From NCBI GenBank assembly GCA_017848075.1, contig JAGALG010000168.1, positions 1-5,393 on the forward strand: a stretch of DNA of 5,393 bases, given 5' to 3'. This document shows, piece by piece, positions 1 through 2,482 of this stretch. A program made the position numbers and the translations under genes. The stretch is from Oscillospiraceae bacterium (GTDB lineage Bacteria > Bacillota > Clostridia > Oscillospirales > Ruminococcaceae). The notes under the pieces were generated by a model, which saw only the letters and a program-made list of their open reading frames with translations, ran no database searches and had not been told where the DNA came from. The first letter of the stretch is position 1. Every line of letters starts with the position of its first letter.

Positions 1-2
1 AA

Positions 3-143
3 ATAAATAACGATGGCTCTGTAACAGAAGGAAAGCGTGTGCAGCTGATCAGCTGGCCGATGGAACTTCGCATCGGAGGTCTCTATTTTCTCCGTCGTGG
101 GAAGTGTTACCGAGTCGTTGGAGTTGTAGAGCCCGGTATTTGA
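3..143 (+). CDS. 3' end of a small unidentified protein (5' truncated or GTG-start)
   Basis: The frame is open from the window edge to a TGA at 141-143. The C-terminal part reads naturally as protein: from the ATG at 60 it begins MELRIGGLYFLRR and ends VVGVVEPGI, alternating hydrophobic and charged residues like beta strands. The true start is probably outside the window. An internal GTG at 39 with an AAGGA-like sequence six bases upstream, which would give a 34-aa product, is an alternative. I do not recognise a family. It ends 11 bases before the first tRNA-like gene, and its last codons are embedded in a hairpin (131-149). It is short, so coding status is moderately supported only, by composition and frame. 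Confidence 0.45.
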   Translation: MNNDGSVTEGKRVQLISWPMELRIGGLYFLRRGKCYRVVGVVEPGI

Positions 144-149
144 CCGGGC
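131..149 (+). other. Hairpin over the CDS end, just upstream of the Cys-like tRNA
   Basis: GCCCGGT pairs perfectly with ACCCGGGC-type sequence (131-137 with 143-149), leaving a 5-nt loop that contains the start of the TGA stop region. No T run follows, so it is not a normal terminator. It ends five bases before the tRNA-like gene and fits the pattern of a hairpin on the 5' side of every tRNA in this array. Confidence 0.5.
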
Positions 150-154
150 GACAC

Positions 155-231
155 GGGCAGGAAGTGTTTTCGGTAAACACACCCGCAGGCACAGCGGGAG
201 ATTGCCGGTTCGAATCCGGCTCAGCCCTCCA
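155..231 (+). tRNA. tRNA-Cys-like (GCA), irregular
   Basis: A full cloverleaf can be drawn. The acceptor GGGCAGG (155-161) pairs with TCAGCCC (221-227), with one A-A mismatch. The D arm GTGT/ACAC has a CGGTA loop. The anticodon stem is CCCGC/GCGGG, the variable loop has 5 nt, and the T arm is GCCGG-TTCGAAT-CCGGC. U73 is followed by CCA. The standard position of the anticodon gives GCA (189-191), and U73 agrees with Cys. Three conserved features are missing: position 33 is G instead of U, position 8 is A instead of U, and the acceptor is imperfect. The gene also encodes CCACCA (229-234), not a single CCA. It may be a diverged mobile-element tRNA, a decayed one, or a tRNA-like RNA with another role. 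Confidence 0.55.
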
Positions 232-254
232 CCAGCGTATTGTAGGGACGCTGG
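232..254 (+). other. Hairpin flush with the CCA end of the Cys-like tRNA
   Basis: CCAGCGT (232-238) pairs perfectly with ACGCTGG (248-254) around a 9-nt loop. The stem begins on the base after the tRNA CCA and contains the second CCA of the CCACCA sequence. No T tract follows, so it is not an obvious terminator. Downstream to 270 is an unremarkable AT-richer stretch. Confidence 0.55.
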
Positions 255-270
255 CTCCTCTGATTATATA

Positions 271-343
271 AGCCGCAGCCTGTAAGAAGCGGCTCATCCC
301 ACCCGGTGGGATGCTCCGTGCTGGAAAGCCGGCAGGGCGATAC
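271..343 (+). repeat. Structured spacer repeat, copy A (before tRNA-Ser CGA)
   Basis: This 73-nt spacer is repeated at 1109-1180. Positions 295-343 match the other copy at 44 of 49 bases. Three hairpins are visible: AGCCGC/GCGGCT (271-276 with 289-294), CATCCCAC/GTGGGATG (295-302 with 306-313, loop CCG), and GCTGG/CCGGC (320-324 with 329-333, loop AAAG). Relative to copy B the first stem has a C-G to T-A double change that keeps pairing, and the second has an A-T to G-T change that also keeps pairing. Function is unknown. It ends directly at the first base of tRNA-Ser. Confidence 0.75.
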
Positions 344-428
344 GGAAGGTTCGCGTAATGGTAGCGCAGCGGTCCCGAAAACCGCCGCGGGTAACCGCTT
401 GCGGGTTCGAGCCCCGCACCTTCCGCCA
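344..428 (+). tRNA. tRNA-Ser (CGA anticodon)
   Basis: The acceptor GGAAGGT pairs fully with ACCTTCC (418-424). Discriminator G and an encoded CCA follow. The D stem is short (GCG/CGC) with GG in the loop. The anticodon stem GCGGT/ACCGC encloses CCCGAAA, giving anticodon CGA (376-378). The long variable arm GCGG-GTAA-CCGC and the G73 discriminator are serine features. The T arm is GCGGG-TTCGAGC-CCCGC. The one oddity is position 33: C375 replaces the nearly universal U, where a normal Ser loop would read CTCGAAA. It would decode UCG. Confidence 0.88.
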
Positions 429-448
429 ACGGCGGGCAGGATCGCCGT
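429..448 (+). other. Hairpin flush with the CCA end of tRNA-Ser (CGA)
   Basis: ACGGCG (429-434) pairs perfectly with CGCCGT (443-448) around an 8-nt loop. The stem starts on the base after the tRNA CCA. No T run follows. Confidence 0.55.
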
Positions 449-457
449 GGAAACCTC

Positions 458-518
458 CTAAAGTCTTTAGCTGACAGCCGGGAAAGACCGGCGGTGCCGG
501 GTATCGATGCCCCGGCAC
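458..518 (+). other. Structured spacer upstream of tRNA-Gly
   Basis: Three inverted repeats lie in this spacer: CTAAAG-T-CTTTAG (458-470), GCCGG/CCGGC with a GAAAGA loop (477-492), and GTGCCGGG/CCCGGCAC (494-501 with 511-518, 9-nt loop). The middle one resembles the third hairpin of the spacer repeats at 271-343 and 1109-1180, but the rest is not alignable by eye. The last stem ends four bases before tRNA-Gly. None has a T tract. Confidence 0.5.
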
Positions 519-522
519 ACAT

Positions 523-598
523 GGGGCAGTAGCTCAGTTGGAAGAGCACGGGTCTTCCACACCCGGGGTCGCCGGTTCGAGGCCGGTTTGCCTCTCCA
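523..598 (+). tRNA. tRNA-Gly (TCC anticodon)
   Basis: This is the most regular cloverleaf of the array. The acceptor GGGGCAG pairs with TTGCCTC (588-594, two G-T pairs). The D arm GCTC/GAGC has TTGG in the loop. The anticodon stem CGGGT/ACCCG encloses CTTCCAC with U33 present, giving anticodon TCC (556-558). The variable loop has 5 nt and the T arm is GCCGG-TTCGAGG-CCGGT. Discriminator U and an encoded CCA follow. U73 and the C35-C36 bases of the anticodon are glycine identity features. It reads GGA and, by wobble, possibly GGG. Confidence 0.93.
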
Positions 599-610
599 GC
601 CCGAAAGGGC
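599..610 (+). other. GNRA-loop hairpin flush with the CCA end of tRNA-Gly
   Basis: GCCC (599-602) pairs with GGGC (607-610) and closes a GAAA tetraloop. It begins on the base after CCA. The same stem with a GTGA loop occurs at the same place after tRNA-Ser(GCT) at 1073-1084. Confidence 0.6.
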
Positions 611-646
611 CAATATCTCATATGTCACAAAGAAAGGAGGGCGGCG

Positions 647-811
647 TTGTACACATACATTCTACGTGCCGTGGCATATCTGGAATTTGTCGTGTTCTTC
701 GGCCAGTGGCCGGAGAGACCTGATTTCAAAAGCGGAACACAGGCTCTTTGCAATCTCCGGTATCTTGGCAGGAAACGGCTGATCCCGTGGTACACCAGTG
801 GCTTCCAGTAG
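647..811 (+). CDS. Small hypothetical protein, 54 aa, TTG start
   Basis: A strong ribosome site, AAAGGAGG (633-640), lies six bases past its GGAGG core from a TTG codon at 647. The frame stays open for 54 codons to TAG at 809-811. The protein starts MYTYILRAVAYLEFVVFF, a mildly hydrophobic N-terminus. It continues with a polar basic C-terminal half containing GRKRLIPWYTSGFQ. The N-terminus is too polar and short for a clear membrane segment or signal peptide. No family is recognised. The gene lies between tRNA-Gly and tRNA-Ser(GCT), as small genes often do in the tRNA clusters of mobile elements. Coding support rests on the ribosome site and the natural residue mix. No ATG start exists in the frame near the ribosome site. 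Confidence 0.5.
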   Translation: MYTYILRAVAYLEFVVFFGQWPERPDFKSGTQALCNLRYLGRKRLIPWYTSGFQ

Positions 812-850
812 CAAAACCACTGTACACGGCTCCACATCTCAATATCCATA

Positions 851-879
851 TTACGAAACATTCAACCATTATATATTTT
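851..879 (+). promoter_or_regulatory. Weak possible promoter in an AT-rich island
   Basis: TTACGA (851-856), a 17-nt spacer and TATTTT (874-879) form a poor match to a sigma-A promoter. The region is the only markedly AT-rich stretch in the tRNA array and would drive tRNA-Ser(GCT) and what follows. Alternative -10 boxes (TATATA, TATATT) overlap with worse spacing. Low confidence. Confidence 0.2.
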
Positions 880-884
880 GCAAC

Positions 885-916
885 AAATTTCCGGGTGGAA
901 TTCCCGGGAGAAATTT
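885..916 (+). other. Bulged inverted repeat upstream of tRNA-Ser (GCT)
   Basis: AAATTTC (885-891) pairs with GAAATTT (910-916). Inside it CGGG (892-895) pairs with CCCG (903-906), leaving GGA (907-909) as a bulge and a 7-nt loop. It could be a leader hairpin or an operator. CCGGGT at 891-896 is also an exact complement of ACCCGG at 954-959 in the downstream hairpin. Confidence 0.4.
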
Positions 917-953
917 TGAGGAAAGGATAAAATCCTCGCTGGTAGATAAATCA

Positions 954-980
954 ACCCGGCCGCTGGCCGGCCGGGTTTTT
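954..980 (+). terminator. GC-rich hairpin with T5, two bases before tRNA-Ser (GCT)
   Basis: ACCCGGCC (954-961) pairs with GGCCGGGT (969-976) and is followed by TTTTT (976-980). By form it is an intrinsic terminator, yet tRNA-Ser(GCT) starts at 983 with no room for a promoter in between. It may therefore be an attenuator, a leaky terminator, or simply the 5' flanking hairpin that every tRNA here carries. The T tract is short. Confidence 0.55.
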
Positions 981-982
981 AC

Positions 983-1072
983 GGAGCAGTAAGCATAGCT
1001 GGTACTGCGGCGGTTTGCTAAACCGCTCCACGATCCGTCGTGGCGCCGGTTCGAGTCCGGCCTGTTCCGCCA
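983..1072 (+). tRNA. tRNA-Ser (GCT anticodon)
   Basis: The acceptor GGAGCAG pairs with CTGTTCC (1062-1068, one G-T). The D stem GCA/TGC has TGG in its loop. The anticodon stem GCGGT/ACCGC encloses TTGCTAA with U33 present, giving GCT (1017-1019). The long variable arm CCACGA-TCCG-TCGTGG, the T arm GCCGG-TTCGAGT-CCGGC, G73 and an encoded CCA all fit serine. It reads AGC and AGU. With Ser(CGA) it is the second serine tRNA in the array. Nothing irregular is seen in the molecule itself. Confidence 0.93.
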
Positions 1073-1084
1073 GCCCGTGAGGGC
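1073..1084 (+). other. GNRA-loop hairpin flush with the CCA end of tRNA-Ser (GCT)
   Basis: GCCC (1073-1076) pairs with GGGC (1081-1084) around a GTGA tetraloop, starting on the base after CCA. It is the counterpart of the GAAA hairpin after tRNA-Gly. A short pyrimidine-rich linker with no other visible feature follows up to 1108. Confidence 0.6.
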
Positions 1085-1108
1085 AGTGTTCTTCTTTCTA
1101 CCCCGATA

Positions 1109-1180
1109 AGCTGCGCCCATAAGAAGCAGCTCGTCCCACCCGGTGGGATGCTCCGCGCTGGGAAGCCGGCAGGGCAATAT
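1109..1180 (+). repeat. Structured spacer repeat, copy B (before tRNA-Val)
   Basis: This is the second copy of the spacer at 271-343. Hairpins: AGCTGC/GCAGCT (1109-1114 with 1126-1131), CGTCCCAC/GTGGGATG (1132-1139 with 1143-1150, one G-T pair), and GCTGG/CCGGC (1157-1161 with 1166-1170, loop GAAG). The first loops of both copies share TAAGAA. The copy ends directly at the first base of tRNA-Val. Most differences from copy A are transitions that keep pairing or fall in loops. Confidence 0.75.
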
Positions 1181-1253
1181 GGTTCCGTAGCTCAGATGGC
1201 AGAGCGCAGGCTGACACACCTGTATGTCCCCGGTTCGAATCCGGGCGGAGCCA
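1181..1253 (+). tRNA. tRNA-Val-like (GAC) with an 8-nt anticodon loop, no encoded CCA
   Basis: The acceptor GGTTCCG pairs with CGGAGCC (1246-1252, one T-G). The D arm GCTC/GAGC has TGG, the variable loop is ATGTC, the T arm is CCCGG-TTCGAAT-CCGGG, and A73 is the valine discriminator. The best anticodon stem is GCAGG/CCTGT (1206-1210 with 1219-1223), enclosing CTGACACA. That is eight bases instead of seven, with U33 followed by GAC (1213-1215). It resembles a usual valine loop that has lost a base from the 5' stem, so position 39 becomes unpaired. Unlike the other four genes it has no encoded CCA. It could be functional, a frameshift-type tRNA, or decaying. Confidence 0.72.
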
Positions 1254-1267
1254 CGATAAAGGAATGT

Positions 1268-1345
1268 GCCGGCGGTAGCTATCTGGCCGCCGGCGGGAGC
1301 GGACCGCAGCGGCGGTGTAGCAGACAGCCAACGGTGGGGTGGCTG
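1268..1345 (+). other. Hairpin cluster downstream of the tRNA array
   Basis: Three perfect stems follow the last tRNA: GCCGGCGG/CCGCCGGC (1268-1275 with 1287-1294), ACCGC/GCGGT with an AGCG loop (1303-1307 with 1312-1316), and CAGCCA/TGGCTG (1325-1330 with 1340-1345). No coding frame with a ribosome site was found here. The GC-rich composition makes some pairing likely by chance, but the 8-bp stem is notable. Confidence 0.45.
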
Positions 1346-1356
1346 AGATAAAAAAC

Positions 1357-1388
1357 AATGGTGCATCCCAAACGGTGCACCATTTATT
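1357..1388 (+). terminator. Probable intrinsic terminator closing the tRNA region
   Basis: AATGGTGCA (1357-1365) pairs perfectly with TGCACCATT (1376-1384) around a 10-nt loop, and TATT follows. The upstream side is A-rich (1350-1355), so it could work in both directions. The T tract is weak, but the position between the tRNA array and the next gene fits a terminator. Confidence 0.6.
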
Positions 1389-1400
1389 CAACAGGATATC

Positions 1401-1414
1401 AGCCCCGCGGGGCT
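1401..1414. promoter_or_regulatory. 14-bp perfect palindrome upstream of the membrane protein gene
   Basis: AGCCCCGCGGGGCT is fully self-complementary and lies 17 bases before the AAGGAG ribosome site of the gene at 1445. It could be an operator or a leader hairpin. No convincing promoter was found around it. Confidence 0.3.
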
Positions 1415-1444
1415 CGGTAAATATAACATGAAGGAGAAACAGAT

Positions 1445-1768
1445 ATGAGTAACGCAAATGTAGCAGTTAGATTGTGGGTCGGTGAGCAGGCCGAGAAGGA
1501 CAGAGAGGTCGAAACCATGGTAAACCAGGCAGTGGCAGCCCGCCGGGCCTCCGGTGAGGTCGTGCAGATTTACCGTGATGTACCCGAAGAGAAGCCGGTA
1601 TTTGAGACCCGTTGGGACAACCTCCGCCGGATTGGTTCGGTTGGTGTTCGGGTACTGATTGGCCTGATGTTCATCGGCGCCATCGTCCGGGGCCTGATCA
1701 ATCCCATCCTCGGCGGCATCCTGGCCGCGGCATGCATCCCCTGGGCGCTGTACCGCCTGCGGAGGTGA
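1445..1768 (+). CDS. Small membrane protein, 107 aa, unknown function
   Basis: The start ATG is preceded by AAGGAG with an 8-base spacer. The N-terminal half (residues 1-62) is polar and charged and probably cytoplasmic. It is followed by two hydrophobic segments near residues 65-82 (containing VRVLIGLMFIGAIV) and 84-103 (containing ILGGILAAACIPWALY), then a basic end LRR. This suggests a hairpin membrane topology with both ends in the cytoplasm. No family is recognised. The next gene begins four bases after its stop and takes its ribosome site from the last codons, so the two are co-transcribed and probably translationally coupled. On a conjugative element such proteins can be mating-channel or exclusion components, but nothing in the sequence shows this. 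Confidence 0.85.
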   Translation: MSNANVAVRLWVGEQAEKDREVETMVNQAVAARRASGEVVQIYRDVPEEKPVFETRWDNLRRIGSVGVRVLIGLMFIGAIVRGLINPILGGILAAACIPWALYRLRR

Positions 1769-1772
1769 TCGG

Positions 1773-1928
1773 ATGGCGAATCCATCTGTCCCGGATTCGG
1801 AAGAGGAGCAGCTGCTCCGGAAGGTCGGCATTGATCCTCGGAGTGTAATGGTGGAGCTTCATTCGGATCGGATGCTCGTACTGCTCCATTTGAAAACCCA
1901 CATCAAAATATTTCTGGATTTATCGTGA
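1773..1928 (+). CDS. Small hypothetical protein, 51 aa
   Basis: GGAGGTGAT (1761-1769) is a near-perfect Shine-Dalgarno sequence. Its core lies seven bases from ATG 1773 and inside the end of the upstream gene. The 51-aa product begins MANPSVPDSEEEQLLRKVGI, with an acidic stretch SEEE, and ends in a hydrophobic/basic helix-like segment (LVLLHLKTHIKIFLDLS). There is no signal peptide or clear membrane span. No family is recognised. Tight coupling to the 107-aa gene argues that it is real and acts with it. Its stop lies 19 bases from the T6-encoding tract of the convergent minus-strand terminator. Confidence 0.72.
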   Translation: MANPSVPDSEEEQLLRKVGIDPRSVMVELHSDRMLVLLHLKTHIKIFLDLS

Positions 1929-1947
1929 TATGAAGACGCAAAGAAAG

Positions 1948-1989
1948 AAAAAAGGGCGATGCCCCCACCGACCAAAGTTTGGGCATCGC
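1948..1989 (-). terminator. Intrinsic terminator on the minus strand
   Basis: On the minus strand GCGATGCCC (complement of 1981-1989) pairs perfectly with GGGCATCGC (complement of 1956-1964), with a 16-nt loop. CC and TTTTTT (1948-1953) follow, then more T-rich sequence. This is a canonical rho-independent terminator. On the + strand the same stem lacks a T tract after it, so direction is clear. It ends the short RNA proposed to start near 2020. Confidence 0.85.
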
Positions 1990-2020
1990 GCGATTCACAA
2001 TTCCAGCCGCATGGAGCCGT
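1948..2020 (-). ncRNA. Predicted small RNA, about 73 nt, upstream of and divergent from pcfK
   Basis: A strong minus-strand promoter (2027-2055) and a strong minus-strand terminator (1948-1989) enclose about 73 transcribed bases with no credible coding frame. The only ATG near the 5' end gives a five-codon frame without a ribosome site. The RNA would have a short 5' region of about 30 nt, then the 9-bp terminator stem. The unit sits wholly between the 51-aa gene and pcfK. If + strand transcription crosses this gap, the RNA is perfectly complementary to the pcfK leader and could act as an antisense regulator. It could otherwise act on distant targets. No known RNA family is recognised. Expression is inferred from promoter and terminator only. 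Confidence 0.6.
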
Positions 2021-2040
2021 GTGGCTATTATAGCACACGG
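2017..2040. promoter_or_regulatory. Inverted repeat covering the -10 box (possible operator)
   Basis: CCGTGTG (2017-2023) and CACACGG (2034-2040) are exact inverted repeats. Allowing one unpaired G (2024), the pairing extends inward through CTA/TAG. The arms enclose the minus-strand -10 box (2027-2032). Such placement is typical of a repressor operator. In a + strand transcript the same sequence would form a hairpin about 25 bases before the pcfK ribosome site. Confidence 0.5.
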
Positions 2041-2055
2041 CCCCATTTTCGGCAA
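2027..2055 (-). promoter_or_regulatory. Minus-strand sigma-A promoter with extended -10
   Basis: Read on the minus strand: TTGCCG (2055-2050), a spacer of exactly 17 bases, then TATAAT (2032-2027) preceded by TGC, which gives the extended TGnTATAAT motif. The -10 box is a perfect consensus. Start of transcription is expected near 2020-2022. It points away from pcfK. Confidence 0.82.
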
Positions 2056-2074
2056 GTAGAAAATGGAGGTACTT

Positions 2075-2473
2075 ATGATTTCTATGGATAACTGGGCCAC
2101 TCAGGCCGTCAATAAACTGTCCCAGGAAAAGAAAGCCGTGGCGGGCAATAAGGAGAAGGCCATGGCAGAGGCTGTATACAGGGCCATCGAGGATTTTTGC
2201 CTGCAGGATGAAGAATTTGCACAGGCTGTTGTGCAGGGAGGCTCCTTTGTAGATTGTATGAAGAAGGTTGCCTCCGGTGTGGGCAACTCTATTTCCGATT
2301 TGGACGCTTATAAGAAGGCGGTACAATTCTATTTTCCTGGGGCGGAGGTCAAGATGCAGTTGACCATTGATCTGATTGGAAAAGCGGCCGGTGAAACCAA
2401 GAACCAGGCTCAGCCCGATCCTGTGGCGGCGCAGCCTGCCATGATTCTCGATCTGGCAGATTTCTTCGGGTGA
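2075..2473 (+). CDS. pcfK: PcfK-like protein
   Basis: The 132-aa product resembles the PcfK-like family, named after a gene of the enterococcal conjugative plasmid pCF10 and found on many Firmicutes conjugative elements and phages. Its molecular role is not established. I see a basic helical N-terminus (residues 8-40), a central region EFAQAVVQ...CMKKVASGVG...YKKAVQFYFPGAEVKM (residues 47-94), a polar linker (105-120), and the short acidic/hydrophobic tail MILDLADFF typical of the family. The start ATG 2075 is chosen because GGAGG (2065-2069) lies five bases upstream. An in-frame ATG at 2063 contains that ribosome site and is unlikely. There is no signal peptide or membrane segment. The stop is nine bases before pcfJ, the usual partner gene. 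Family assignment is from memory of the motif pattern. Confidence 0.82.
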   Translation: MISMDNWATQAVNKLSQEKKAVAGNKEKAMAEAVYRAIEDFCLQDEEFAQAVVQGGSFVDCMKKVASGVGNSISDLDAYKKAVQFYFPGAEVKMQLTIDLIGKAAGETKNQAQPDPVAAQPAMILDLADFFG

Positions 2474-2482
2474 GGCGAGGCT

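Noticed and set aside
144..228. Class II tRNA with CGG (Pro) anticodon using 164-180 as anticodon arm
   Set aside because: No matching acceptor or D arm is found upstream. Reading 164-180 as the D arm gives a full cloverleaf with GCA anticodon instead.
507..782. 91-codon + frame starting upstream of tRNA-Gly
   Set aside because: It reads through the whole tRNA gene and the ribosome site of the 54-aa ORF. No ribosome site of its own.
891..980. T-box riboswitch, suggested by CGGGTGGAAT followed by a terminator
   Set aside because: The T-box sequence is only loosely matched, the upstream space after the 54-aa ORF is too short for a specifier domain, and the downstream gene is a tRNA, not a synthetase or amino-acid gene.
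798..992. 64-codon + frame beginning inside the 54-aa ORF
   Set aside because: It overlaps the terminator-like hairpin and the 5' end of tRNA-Ser(GCT). No ribosome site.
271..1180. The repeated spacers as a CRISPR array or insertion-sequence ends
   Set aside because: Only two copies, more than 800 bases apart, in direct orientation, with internal hairpins and no regular spacers. No transposase gene between them.
869..1366. 165-codon minus-strand frame across the tRNA array
   Set aside because: It crosses two tRNA genes and a structured repeat. Translation of tRNA complements gives Arg/Ser/Pro-rich nonsense.
2063..2077. Upstream ATG (2063) as the pcfK start
   Set aside because: The ribosome site GGAGG lies inside that start region. 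ATG 2075 has correct spacing.
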